A stretch of 18,561 bases of DNA from JAVXAG01 sp036660615. Its GTDB lineage: Bacteria > Bacillota > Clostridia > Peptostreptococcales > Anaerovoracaceae. The first letter of the stretch is position 1. Every line of letters starts with the position of its first letter. A program made the position numbers and the translations under genes. The DNA lies in the NCBI GenBank assembly GCA_036660615.1, contig JAVXAG010000025.1:1-18561 (forward strand), in the 5' to 3' direction. Shown piece after piece: positions 1-8,112 of the stretch. The notes under the pieces were generated by a model. That model had not been told where the DNA came from and searched no databases. It saw nothing but the letters and a program-made list of their open reading frames with translations.

Positions 1-25
1 AAACCACCAGCTAGGCCAGTGGTTT
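1..25 (-). terminator. Probable intrinsic terminator hairpin, cut by window edge
   Basis: AAACCAC (1-7) pairs with GTGGTTT (19-25) across an 11-nt loop that can hold a small inner GC stem. It lies 16 bp beyond the stop of the minus-strand membrane protein gene. Read on the minus strand, the stem ends in TTT at the window edge, so any U tract would lie outside the window. On the plus strand no T run follows, which favours the minus-strand reading. The call is tentative because the decisive bases are missing. Confidence 0.45.
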
Positions 26-41
26 AATATTCTAAATATAA

Positions 42-377
42 TTATAGGATTTCAACGTGAATAAATGTTGAAATAAAGTAACCGAGTGATGCCATGACGC
101 AAGTAAATGAAATGATTTTTGACTTTACCTTTGACTCATTTGAGAAGACTGCCATGGATGTTATCCAGGAGACAACCAAAGTAATCAGGGCAATAATTGT
201 CATTTTGTTTATAAGCCCTGCGTAACCTATAAAAAAATAACAAAGAAGAGCGATTAAGACTACAGAAATAATGTATTTTAACGCACTTCCTTTTTTGAAG
301 ATAATGGGCATAAGTAGTGCCGCCCATATTACTCCAAGAAGAATGCATTTTAGAATTTCAACCAGTATACTGTTCAT
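42..377 (-). CDS. Small four-helix membrane protein, unknown function
   Basis: I do not recognise this 111-residue protein. It is almost entirely hydrophobic, with four likely membrane helices at about residues 5-25, 34-53, 58-75 and 87-107 and only short polar links (for example the NESKVKSK stretch before the last helix). There is no signal-peptide cleavage site, catalytic motif or cysteine pair. The start is well supported: on the minus strand GGAGG at 384-388 lies 6 nt before the ATG. The gene is monocistronic here, divergent from thymidine kinase and followed by a hairpin at 1-25. The shape resembles many small DUF membrane proteins of Firmicutes, but shape alone gives no function. Confidence 0.7.
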   Translation of the reverse strand: MNSILVEILKCILLGVIWAALLMPIIFKKGSALKYIISVVLIALLCYFFIGYAGLINKMTIIALITLVVSWITSMAVFSNESKVKSKIISFTCVMASLGYFISTFIHVEIL

Positions 378-501
378 GTTCTACCTCCATATTTTGGCTA
401 TAATTACTTTTGTGCAGAAGGCATAAGGTCAAACGTGTGAGAATTCCACCCCCATATTTGTACAAAATGTGATTCTTTACACAACAATATTAATATTATA
501 T

Positions 502-530
502 TTGATTTTTCATCTCATTTCAATTAAAAT
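502..530 (+). promoter_or_regulatory. Probable SigA-type promoter for tdk
   Basis: A -35-like TTGATT (502-507) and a -10-like TAAAAT (525-530) are separated by exactly 17 nt. The transcript would start near 537, giving a short leader before the tdk ATG at 559. The 181-bp region between the divergent genes (378-558) holds nothing else I can call firmly. A minus-strand TTGACC near 437-442 could be a -35 for the membrane protein gene, but it lacks a well-spaced -10. Confidence 0.45.
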
Positions 531-558
531 ATACATATATAGTTATTAGGAGGACGAA

Positions 559-1143
559 ATGGCACAATTATATTATAGATATAGTACTATGAACGCTGGT
601 AAATCAATAGAATTGATAAAAGTGGCGTATAATTACGAAGAGCGTGGTAAAAACGTTTTGACAATAGTACCAGGTTTGGACGATAGATATGGAGCGGGAG
701 TTATAACTTCAAGAATTGGAATACAGCGAGAAGCCATGGTTGCCAATAGTGAAACAAACATACTGGAAATGTTCATTAGAGAAGACCACAAAAGAAAGAT
801 AGATTGCGTATTAGTTGATGAATGCCAATTTTTGAAGAAACATCACGTTCAAGAATTAGTTGAGATAGTAGACAGCTTTGATGTACCTGTCCTTACATAC
901 GGGTTAAAAAATGATTTTAGAAACGAATTGTTTGAAGGCTCATATTATATGCTGATCTATGCAGACAAAATCGAAGAGATAAAAACTATCTGTTGGTGTG
1001 GACGAAAAGCTACCATGGTTGCTAGAGTTGTAGATGGAAAGTTTGTTAAACAAGGGGAGCAAGTAGTTATAGGTGGCAACGATATGTACGTTTCACTCTG
1101 TAGAAAACATTACAATGATGGCAGAATAGGGCCAGAAAGATAA
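559..1143 (+). CDS. tdk: Thymidine kinase (type II)
   Basis: This enzyme phosphorylates thymidine with ATP to dTMP, the salvage route for DNA precursors in the cytosol. The 194-residue length fits type II (TK1-like) kinases. Visible are the P-loop STMNAGKS (residues 9-16), DECQF with the likely catalytic base E88, the substrate lasso region with YGLKNDF, and a structural zinc site formed by C145, C147, C181 and H184. The first cysteine pair is CxC rather than the CxxC of E. coli Tdk. The start has a strong AGGAGG a few bases upstream. It is probably cotranscribed with the following wall hydrolase, as the gap is short and I see no terminator in it; that link looks positional rather than functional. 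Confidence 0.95.
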   Translation: MAQLYYRYSTMNAGKSIELIKVAYNYEERGKNVLTIVPGLDDRYGAGVITSRIGIQREAMVANSETNILEMFIREDHKRKIDCVLVDECQFLKKHHVQELVEIVDSFDVPVLTYGLKNDFRNELFEGSYYMLIYADKIEEIKTICWCGRKATMVARVVDGKFVKQGEQVVIGGNDMYVSLCRKHYNDGRIGPER

Positions 1144-1165
1144 ATTGACGTAAAATGGGGCAAAT

Positions 1166-1184
1166 AAAGGAGATTAGTAAATTG
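1166..1184 (+). promoter_or_regulatory. Shine-Dalgarno site selecting a TTG start
   Basis: AAAGGAG (1166-1172) lies 9 nt before TTG at 1182-1184. The in-frame ATG at 1155 has only a weak purine run upstream, and translating from it would put the SD inside the coding region. Starting at TTG gives a compact signal peptide (MIEIKK, then a hydrophobic core). Confidence 0.6.
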
Positions 1185-3389
1185 ATTGAGATAAAAAAAA
1201 CAGCAAGTTTGTTCATAGCATTCATATTGGTGCTTATATGTTCATTGACAATACAAACAACTAGTGCATATGGAGTTACTAGCGACAGTGCCTTTGAAAG
1301 TTATATGACACAGCAGGGTTTCCCTGAAAGCTACAAAGATTCGCTGAGAGTATTACATCAGACACATCCAAATTGGGTATTTACCGGATTAAAGACAGGG
1401 GTTGATTGGAATACTGCATTAACAGCAGAGGCAGATCCAAATGTAAGCTTGATACATATTAATCAGCCAGATTCATGCAAATCAGTTGCCAAAGGAGATT
1501 ATAACTTTGATGGCAAATACTATATCGGAAAAGATTCATCAGCTTGGGTTTCAGCATCAAAAGAAGCAGTAGGGTATTATCTTGATCCTAGGAATTTTCT
1601 TACAGAAAAATCAGTGTTTATGTTTGAAGATTTGTCGTACCATCCGGAGTACCAAACTGAGCAAGTAGTCAAGAAAATTTTGTCTGGCACAAAGATGCCA
1701 GATGTTTCGTCAGCATATTTCATGAAAGCAGCACAACAAATATATAACGGAAAAACATATAGTGTGAGTCCTACCCATCTTGCGGCAAGAGTTAGGCAAG
1801 AAATTGGAAACACAACCTTTGTAATATCCGGAGAACCATTTAACTACGGAGGCTTTACATATATGGGGCTATACAATCCATATAATATAGGGGCTACAAG
1901 CGGAAGTGATGCAGCAAAAAAAGGTTTGATTTATGCTAACGGTGGAAAAAATGGAACTATACTGTCAAAGACTTATAATAGACCATGGAATACACTTGAA
2001 AGTGCAGTTATGGGTGGAGCACTAGTAATTTGTGATGGATATATTACCAACAACCAGAATACAAATTATTTGGAAAAATTTAACGTTGCCAATGGCGTGT
2101 CCAATGTGGGAACCCATCAGTATATGACAAACATAATGGCACCAAGCACAGAGGCAATTACAGTTTATGACAACTACAATGCATATGGGATTTTAGATGA
2201 AAACTTAACATTCTTGATTCCAATATTTGATAATATGCCAACGATGCCATCTCAGAAACCTATGGCTACTGGAAACAACAATTGTTTCTTGGATACTTTA
2301 AGCGTTGATGGATATGTGTTTACGACTCCTTTTGATAGATGTTCAACAAACTATCAAGTTCAGGCAGTAGTAGATGGTAATATTTCCAGTGTGAACATTT
2401 CCGCTAAAGGAAGCAGTGACGATGCAGTTATTGTGGGAGCGGGGAATGTTTCTCTTAGAAAAGGAAATAACGTATTTAATGTGAAAGTTACATCATCTAC
2501 AGGAAAGAATATGACTTACACAATCAATATTATAAAGGGCGAAGGCACAACGACTGAAAAGCCTCAGAACCCGACGGATTTAGTTACTAGTCTAGTTGGT
2601 CCAAGTACAGTGAAATTGTCGTGGACAGGGGATTCTAATGCCGATGGGTATAGGATCAGATACAAGAAGGTCAATCAGACCAAGTGGTTTTTTACAGAAA
2701 CCGATAAAACCACTTTTGAAAAGAAAATGGCAACAGAAGGTGCAAAATATCAGTTTAAAATAAGGGCCTTTTACAAAGATGGAGAAAAGAAAATATACAG
2801 TCCAGATTACTCAGATATTTCGGAAGAAGTGACATTTGGGACAACGCCAATAATAACAGGAGATTTGTACAAGGGATATTTGACTGCAAGAATTTCTTGG
2901 GATGAAGTAAAAGGTGCAACAGGTTATAGAGTAAGATATAAGAGGACGTCTAGCGAGAGATGGCTTTACAAAGATGTTGAAAAACCAGAGTTTATTCAGA
3001 AATTAAAAAAAGCTGGTATTGAATATGATTTTAGAATTAGACCTTACGCAATAATAGACGATGTAAAATACTATTCCTTTGGATATTCAGATATAATATC
3101 ATTTTATACGATAAAGGCTCCTACGGTAGTCCTTGAAGAACGAGAAAATTCTTCGGTATTTGTCAACTGGGATAATATTAGAGGAGAAACTGGTTACAAG
3201 GTATATAGGTCAACTTCGGAAACCGGCAAGTATTCAATGGTTAAAACCATAACTAGAAGATACTCCTCGTGGCTTGATGAAAATAAAAAGCCAGGCAACA
3301 CCTATTACTACAAAGTAAGGGCTTACAAAGTGGTAGGTGATAAGACCATTTATGGGCCAGCCTCCAAAGTTCAGGGTATAATTTTATAA
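1182..3389 (+). CDS. Secreted glucosaminidase-family wall hydrolase with FN3 repeats
   Basis: This is a secreted enzyme predicted to cut peptidoglycan glycan strands, acting as a beta-N-acetylglucosaminidase of the LytD/GH73-like group (COG4193). From the TTG start it has 735 residues. A signal peptide (IEIKK, hydrophobic core, TTSA near residue 30) comes first. The catalytic region spans about residues 50-360, with PTHLAARVRQEIG carrying the likely catalytic E207; YYLDPRNFL and VFMFEDLSYHP (E149) are also typical of the group. A cadherin-like beta-sandwich follows (about 368-455), then three fibronectin type III repeats (about 462-553, 555-643, 647-735). There is no LPXTG motif, SLH domain or choline repeat, so attachment would rely on the C-terminal domains. 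An upstream in-frame ATG at 1155 would add nine residues. The 3' end overlaps the convergent radical SAM gene by 6 bp. Family assignment is firm; exact bond specificity is inferred. Confidence 0.88.
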   Translation: MIEIKKTASLFIAFILVLICSLTIQTTSAYGVTSDSAFESYMTQQGFPESYKDSLRVLHQTHPNWVFTGLKTGVDWNTALTAEADPNVSLIHINQPDSCKSVAKGDYNFDGKYYIGKDSSAWVSASKEAVGYYLDPRNFLTEKSVFMFEDLSYHPEYQTEQVVKKILSGTKMPDVSSAYFMKAAQQIYNGKTYSVSPTHLAARVRQEIGNTTFVISGEPFNYGGFTYMGLYNPYNIGATSGSDAAKKGLIYANGGKNGTILSKTYNRPWNTLESAVMGGALVICDGYITNNQNTNYLEKFNVANGVSNVGTHQYMTNIMAPSTEAITVYDNYNAYGILDENLTFLIPIFDNMPTMPSQKPMATGNNNCFLDTLSVDGYVFTTPFDRCSTNYQVQAVVDGNISSVNISAKGSSDDAVIVGAGNVSLRKGNNVFNVKVTSSTGKNMTYTINIIKGEGTTTEKPQNPTDLVTSLVGPSTVKLSWTGDSNADGYRIRYKKVNQTKWFFTETDKTTFEKKMATEGAKYQFKIRAFYKDGEKKIYSPDYSDISEEVTFGTTPIITGDLYKGYLTARISWDEVKGATGYRVRYKRTSSERWLYKDVEKPEFIQKLKKAGIEYDFRIRPYAIIDDVKYYSFGYSDIISFYTIKAPTVVLEERENSSVFVNWDNIRGETGYKVYRSTSETGKYSMVKTITRRYSSWLDENKKPGNTYYYKVRAYKVVGDKTIYGPASKVQGIIL

Positions 3390-3402
3390 TTTACAACCCT
3401 GA
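3371..3402. repeat. Inverted repeat around convergent overlapping stop codons
   Basis: TCAGGGT (3371-3377) and ACCCTGA (3396-3402) form a perfect 7-bp inverted repeat around an AT-rich 18-nt loop. The loop contains both stops: TAA of the hydrolase (3387-3389) and TTA, the complement of the radical SAM stop (3384-3386). As a result both reading frames end CAG GGT, two codons, TTA, TAA. Neither strand has a clean U tract after the stem, so it is at best a weak bidirectional terminator or a 3'-end stabilising hairpin. Confidence 0.5.
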
Positions 3403-4265
3403 TAGCTGTTTCTGCGGACTAATTCGGCGTTTATGCTATTTAAAATAGTACGCTTTTTGTAACTCCATTCTGGAGAGATTAGGATTTTACGTGGAGCGTC
3501 AGCAGTTAGCCTGTGAATAGTAATATTTGGTGGAATTATTTCTAGCAAATCTACTACAAGATTGACATATTCCTCGATAGAATTGAAGGATTGATAATTA
3601 GGATAAAGGGTTTCCATTTGGGAGCCCTTTACTACGTTTAAAAGATGAAGTTTAATACCCCATGTTTTAGCATTACAAACGTATTTAACCGATTCCACCA
3701 TATCAATCTGGCTTTCTTCTGGAAGACCGAGAATCAAGTGAGTTACTACCTTAATGTTGCGATTAGTCAATTCTTTCATAGCAGTATCGTATACATCAAG
3801 ATCATAACACCTGTTAATGATGTCAGCTGTTTTTTTGTGAATAGTCTGGAGACCAAGTTCAATCCACATAAAGTGATTCTTGTTTATCTCACCAAGCAAA
3901 TCCAGAACTTCTTCATTTAGACAGTCGGGTCTAGTTGCAATGGCAATACCAGAAATGTTTGGATTATCTAATGCAGCATAAAACTTTTTGGCAAGTTCAT
4001 CTGCAGGAGCATATGTATTTGTATGGTTTTGAAAATACGCAATATACTTTGCGTTAGGCCATTTATCTGATAGAAGTTGGATTTGCGACTCAATATTTGA
4101 GGCAAAATCCCCAGAACCATCAGCAGAACAAAAAATACATCCACCAGTGCCTTTTGAACCGTCTCTGTTTGGACATGTAAAACCTCCATCAATGGAGAGT
4201 TTTATAGTCTTTTCACCAAACTGTGTTTTTAGATATGAACTTATAGAATTAAACAATTGTTCCAT
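3384..4265 (-). CDS. TIGR01212-family (YhcC-like) radical SAM protein
   Basis: This radical SAM protein would bind a [4Fe-4S] cluster and cleave S-adenosylmethionine to a radical; its substrate is unknown. In the 293-residue protein, DGGFTCPNRDG followed by GGCIFC gives cluster cysteines C31, C43 and C46 in the wide CX11CX2C spacing typical of TIGR01212/YhcC relatives. IATRPDCL, WIELGLQT and HLILGLPEE are further family signatures. The length matches the family, whose members are otherwise poorly characterised. The start is supported by an AGAGGT site 5 nt upstream on the minus strand. The gene stands alone, facing the wall hydrolase and diverging from queH, so the context gives no function. 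A role in RNA or cofactor modification is possible by analogy but not shown here. Confidence 0.88.
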   Translation of the reverse strand: MEQLFNSISSYLKTQFGEKTIKLSIDGGFTCPNRDGSKGTGGCIFCSADGSGDFASNIESQIQLLSDKWPNAKYIAYFQNHTNTYAPADELAKKFYAALDNPNISGIAIATRPDCLNEEVLDLLGEINKNHFMWIELGLQTIHKKTADIINRCYDLDVYDTAMKELTNRNIKVVTHLILGLPEESQIDMVESVKYVCNAKTWGIKLHLLNVVKGSQMETLYPNYQSFNSIEEYVNLVVDLLEIIPPNITIHRLTADAPRKILISPEWSYKKRTILNSINAELVRRNSYQGCKL

Positions 4266-4280
4266 GTGTACCTCTTTTCT

Positions 4281-4308
4281 TTGTGACTGTTTTATGATAC
4301 AATATAAT
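4281..4308 (+). promoter_or_regulatory. Promoter for queH-asnA
   Basis: A perfect -10 TATAAT (4303-4308) is preceded by TTGTGA (4281-4286) with a 16-nt spacer. Transcription would begin near 4315, leaving a leader of about 37 nt before the queH ATG at 4352. The leader is too short for, and does not resemble, a preQ1 riboswitch. Confidence 0.6.
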
Positions 4309-4351
4309 ATCGTAAATGGAAAGACAAATTTTCAATATGGAGGAAATTTTA

Positions 4352-5002
4352 ATGGTCAAAAAGACAAGTAATTATGGCCAAGTTCAACCACAGAATTGGA
4401 CAAAAGACAATGTTGTAATGGCTTTTGCCGGAATTACTGGAGAAAAGACAAAACCCACACTATTGTTACACAGTTGTTGTGGACCTTGTAGCAGTGCAGT
4501 AATAGAAAGGCTTGCTACAGATTATAATATAACTGTGTTTTTTTATAATCCAAACATAACCAATGTGGAGGAATACGAAAAAAGGAAAAAGACTCAAATT
4601 CAGTTTATTGATTCATACAATAAACTAAATGCAGAGACACATATAGATTTTCTTGAGGGTGAGTATGAGCCATTAGTTTTTTACAAAATGACAGAGGGTT
4701 ACAGTGAAGAACCAGAAGGCGGAAGAAGATGTACTATTTGCTTTGAGATGAGACTTAAAAAGACTGCAATGGTTGCAAAGAAAAAAGGCTTTCAGTTATT
4801 TGGAACAACCCTTACAGTAAGTCCACACAAGAATTATCCTTTGATTTCAGCTATTGGACAGAGACTTCAAAGAGAAGTTGACGTAGAATTCCTAGACCTA
4901 GACTTCAAGAAAAAAGCTGGATACCAGAGAAGCATAGAACTTTCCAAAGAATATGATTTATATAGACAGAATTATTGTGGGTGTGAATACTCAGAAAGAT
5001 AA
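4352..5002 (+). CDS. queH: Epoxyqueuosine reductase QueH
   Basis: This cytosolic metalloenzyme carries out the last step of queuosine synthesis, reducing epoxyqueuosine to queuosine in the anticodon wobble position of certain tRNAs; it is the non-homologous replacement for QueG. The 216-residue protein carries the family (former DUF208) signatures: LLHSCCGPCSS (C42, C43, C46), RRCTICFE (C127, C130), GTTLTVSPHKN, and a C-terminal YCGCEY (C209, C211), consistent with an iron-sulfur cluster plus a second iron site. The ATG at 4352 is chosen over an in-frame ATG at 4316 because GGAGG (4339-4343) lies 8 nt before it and the promoter would start transcription almost at 4316. No other queuosine gene is nearby. 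It is followed 34 bp later by asnA. Confidence 0.92.
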   Translation: MVKKTSNYGQVQPQNWTKDNVVMAFAGITGEKTKPTLLLHSCCGPCSSAVIERLATDYNITVFFYNPNITNVEEYEKRKKTQIQFIDSYNKLNAETHIDFLEGEYEPLVFYKMTEGYSEEPEGGRRCTICFEMRLKKTAMVAKKKGFQLFGTTLTVSPHKNYPLISAIGQRLQREVDVEFLDLDFKKKAGYQRSIELSKEYDLYRQNYCGCEYSER

Positions 5003-5036
5003 AATAAGAAATATTGAAAACGTAAGGAGAACAAAA

Positions 5037-6047
5037 ATGTCACAACTAATTATACCAAAAGACTACAAACCGGCAATTGATTTTATGGAGAGCCAGAGAG
5101 CTATTAAGAAAATCAAGGACTATTTTCAGCAAGAATTGGCATATGGACTAAATCTTCGCAGAGTATCGGCACCGTTATTTGTAATACCAGAAAGCGGTCT
5201 AAATGATAATTTGAATGGCACAGAAAGACGAGTAAACTTTACCCTAAAGGATATGGACGAAAAAGAAGTTGAAGTAGTTCAGTCCCTTGCAAAGTGGAAG
5301 AGAATGGCACTTGGAAAATACCAGTTAAAGCCAGGGCATGGAATATATACAGATATGAATGCAATTAGACGAGACGAAGAACTCGATAACCTTCACTCAA
5401 TTTATGTTGACCAATGGGATTGGGAAAAAGTTATTAGAGATGAAGATAGAACAACAGAATATTTACATGAGACAGTAAACACAATTTACAATGCTATAAA
5501 AAACCTAGGCGATTATGTAAATAGACTTTATAGAGATATACAGACTGAATTACCTAACGAAATCTATATTATAACTTCGCAGGAACTGGAAGATAGATAT
5601 CCAAATAATGACTCCAAAGAGAGAGAAGATTTGATTTGCAAAGAATACGGAGCAGTATTTATCGAAAAAATCGGAGGCGTCCTAAAATCAGGTGAGAGAC
5701 ATGACGGAAGATCACCGGACTACGACGACTGGGAACTAAATGGAGATATTATCTTGTGGAACGATGTTTTGGATAGAGCCTTTGAACTTTCCTCAATGGG
5801 AATTCGTGTAGGCAGCGAGGAAATGCTAAAACAACTTAAAGCGGCTGATGCTGAAGACAGAAAAGATAAAACTTTCCATCAGGCAGTAATAAATAACCAA
5901 CTGCCATACTCAATTGGTGGCGGAATCGGTCAGAGCAGACTTTGTATGTTTTTCTTAAGAAAAGCACATATAGGTGAAGTACAAGTTTCTGTATGGCCAA
6001 AAGAAATGAAAGAAGAATGTAAAGAAAACAATATTTTCTTGCTATAA
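5037..6047 (+). CDS. asnA: Aspartate-ammonia ligase (asparagine synthetase A)
   Basis: AsnA makes asparagine from aspartate, ammonia and ATP, releasing AMP and pyrophosphate. It is a cytosolic enzyme with a class II aminoacyl-tRNA synthetase fold. The 336 residues from this start match the usual length of about 330. Recognisable segments are the N-terminal SQLIIPKDYKPAIDFMESQ, the ESGLNDNLNGTERRV block, KWKRMALGKY, DQWDWE, and the C-terminal GGGIGQSRLCMF with its conserved arginine R301. The frame is open back to 4953, but the ATG at 5037 has AAGGAGA just upstream and begins where the family begins. It shares the queH transcript. Pairing with QueH is probably incidental, though both serve translation in a broad sense. 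Confidence 0.96.
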   Translation: MSQLIIPKDYKPAIDFMESQRAIKKIKDYFQQELAYGLNLRRVSAPLFVIPESGLNDNLNGTERRVNFTLKDMDEKEVEVVQSLAKWKRMALGKYQLKPGHGIYTDMNAIRRDEELDNLHSIYVDQWDWEKVIRDEDRTTEYLHETVNTIYNAIKNLGDYVNRLYRDIQTELPNEIYIITSQELEDRYPNNDSKEREDLICKEYGAVFIEKIGGVLKSGERHDGRSPDYDDWELNGDIILWNDVLDRAFELSSMGIRVGSEEMLKQLKAADAEDRKDKTFHQAVINNQLPYSIGGGIGQSRLCMFFLRKAHIGEVQVSVWPKEMKEECKENNIFLL

Positions 6048-6091
6048 ATAAGGTAATATCAACACCTGTTTCTCAAACAAAAAGGAGTCAA

Positions 6092-8101
6092 ATGAAATAC
6101 GTAAATGTTGTAGTAGATAATAATAGCAAACATACCGATACTTTTTACACATATGGTACAGAGAAAGATTTGGCAATAGGCCAGAGAGTGTTTGTTCCTT
6201 TTAATCGTGGGAATAAAGTAATGGCAGGCTATGTATTTGAGGTGGATGTGACTCCTAGCTGTGAGCTAAGTAAGATAAAACAGATTGAAAGGGTGGATGA
6301 AGACGTCTACCTTTCAGCAGAAACCATAGAGACGGCCACTTGGATGAAAAAAAGATATGGCATAAAATATTTGGATGGCATAAAGTGCTTTGTTCCAACA
6401 GGAAAAATCCCAAAGAAAGGCAAAGAGAAAGAGCCTTATAAGGATTTGGAAGTTGAGGAGTCAACCATAGAAAAATTGACTTTGGAGCAAGAAAACGCAG
6501 TTAACACGATTAATGAATCTATTAAAAATAATATACAGGATAACTACTTGATTCATGGAATCACAGGCAGTGGAAAAACTGAAATTTACATTAGAGTTAT
6601 TAAAAAGGCAATTGAAAAAGATAAAACCGCTATTATGCTTGTACCGGAAATTGCTTTGACAAAACAGGTTATAGATAGGTTTGTAGCGGCTTTTGGAAAA
6701 GAAACCATTGCTGTCTTACATAGCAAACTTACTATGAGAGAAAGATTTGATGAATGGATTAGAATAAGGACGGGGAAAGCCAAAGTTGTAATAGGCGCAA
6801 GGCTAGCTGTCTTTGCACCCTTAGAAAATATCGGTGTGATAATTTTAGATGAGGAACACGAGTCAACCTATAAATCGGATATGACTCCTAAATACGAAAC
6901 TGTAGATGTAGCACTAAAAAGACTTATGTATTATAACGGAGTCTTGGTTTTAGGCAGTGCAACGCCCTCGGTAATATCTTATCAGCGGGCAAAAGATGGA
7001 ATCTACAAGTTAATTGAATTAAAAAACAGATACAACAACGTGGCGCTTCCAAGCATATCAATAGTTGATATGAGAGATGAACTAAAAAACGGCAATACAA
7101 CAATCTTTAGCAAACAGCTTTACAATGAAATAACGGAAAATCTCAAAGAAAAAAAACAGATTATACTTTTTCTAAATAGGAGAGGATACTCAACCATTGT
7201 AACTTGCAAAGAATGTGGGGAGGCAATAAAATGCCCAGATTGTGGAATAACGTTGACTTACCATAAATCAGAAAACGTGCTAAGTTGCCATTACTGTGGG
7301 AGAAGGTTCAAAGTACCTGAAAAATGTCCGGCATGTGGAAGTGAAGATATAAGATTTCTAGGCACAGGTACAGAAAAAGTCGAGGAAGGTATCAACGATA
7401 TTTTCCCAGATGCAGTAGTAGAAAGATTGGATCTTGATACAGCCAAAAATAAGGGACAAATAGAAAAAATACTAAATCACTTTGCAAAAGGGAAAACCGA
7501 TATATTAATCGGCACTCAAATGGTAGCAAAGGGACTAGACTTTAAAAACGTTGGACTGGTAGGTGTCATATCGGCTGATACAACCCTTAACATTCCAGAC
7601 TATAGATCCTGTGAGAGAACCTTCCAACTAGTAACACAGGTGGCAGGAAGAGCTGGCAGAGGGGAAGAAGAAGGCAAGGTGGTCGTACAATCATTTACAC
7701 CGGATAATTTTGCACTTTTGGCAGCCCAAAGACATAGTTACGAGGATTTCTTTAATCAAGAGATTACAATTAGAAGAATGATGAGTTATCCACCTTTTTC
7801 GGATTTGATTATGGTCTTGTTTACGAGTTCTATAGAAAAAATTGCAGAAGATACTGCAGATAGTTGCAGAGAGTATCTTGAGAGATGCAAAATCGAAAAA
7901 ACCGCACATAATATATTTTCACCGAAAATTTCACAGAACTTCAAGGGAAGTGATAGTTTTAGGTATTATATTTTGATAAAAAGTCCTAAGGGACTGAGAA
8001 ATAAATATGTTTACTTTATTGACTTGTTTTGTACTGATTTGACAAAGAAAAAAGTAGAGTGTAATGTAAACATTGACGTTAACCCGTATAGTATATTTTA
8101 G
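6092..8101 (+). CDS. priA: Primosomal helicase PriA (winged helix apparently missing)
   Basis: PriA recognises stalled or abandoned replication forks and reloads the replicative helicase, working as a 3'-to-5' superfamily 2 helicase. The protein has 669 residues. An N-terminal 3'-DNA-end-binding domain (about 1-75) is followed by helicase lobe 1 with Walker A GITGSGKT (156-163) and the DEEH box (253-256). The zinc domain has eight cysteines (C372, C375, C381, C384, C399, C402, C412, C415). Lobe 2 includes GTQMVAKGLDF and QVAGRAGRG, and a C-terminal domain ends at 669. The Walker A lysine is K162, against 230 in E. coli PriA: the stretch after FVPTGKIP that normally holds a winged helix is reduced to a lysine-rich linker of about 25 residues. 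All helicase and zinc residues are present, so the protein looks active. AAAGGAG precedes the ATG. It heads the long operon. Confidence 0.95.
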   Translation: MKYVNVVVDNNSKHTDTFYTYGTEKDLAIGQRVFVPFNRGNKVMAGYVFEVDVTPSCELSKIKQIERVDEDVYLSAETIETATWMKKRYGIKYLDGIKCFVPTGKIPKKGKEKEPYKDLEVEESTIEKLTLEQENAVNTINESIKNNIQDNYLIHGITGSGKTEIYIRVIKKAIEKDKTAIMLVPEIALTKQVIDRFVAAFGKETIAVLHSKLTMRERFDEWIRIRTGKAKVVIGARLAVFAPLENIGVIILDEEHESTYKSDMTPKYETVDVALKRLMYYNGVLVLGSATPSVISYQRAKDGIYKLIELKNRYNNVALPSISIVDMRDELKNGNTTIFSKQLYNEITENLKEKKQIILFLNRRGYSTIVTCKECGEAIKCPDCGITLTYHKSENVLSCHYCGRRFKVPEKCPACGSEDIRFLGTGTEKVEEGINDIFPDAVVERLDLDTAKNKGQIEKILNHFAKGKTDILIGTQMVAKGLDFKNVGLVGVISADTTLNIPDYRSCERTFQLVTQVAGRAGRGEEEGKVVVQSFTPDNFALLAAQRHSYEDFFNQEITIRRMMSYPPFSDLIMVLFTSSIEKIAEDTADSCREYLERCKIEKTAHNIFSPKISQNFKGSDSFRYYILIKSPKGLRNKYVYFIDLFCTDLTKKKVECNVNIDVNPYSIF

Positions 8102-8112
8102 AGGAGGATTAT

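Noticed and set aside
4309..4351. Possible preQ1 riboswitch before queH
   Set aside because: The leader is only about 37 nt, AT-rich, and shows neither the stem nor the A-rich tail of preQ1 classes.
4953..5036. 28-residue N-terminal extension of AsnA overlapping queH
   Set aside because: The ATG at 5037 has a strong SD and begins where AsnA homologues begin; the extension only re-reads the end of queH in another frame.
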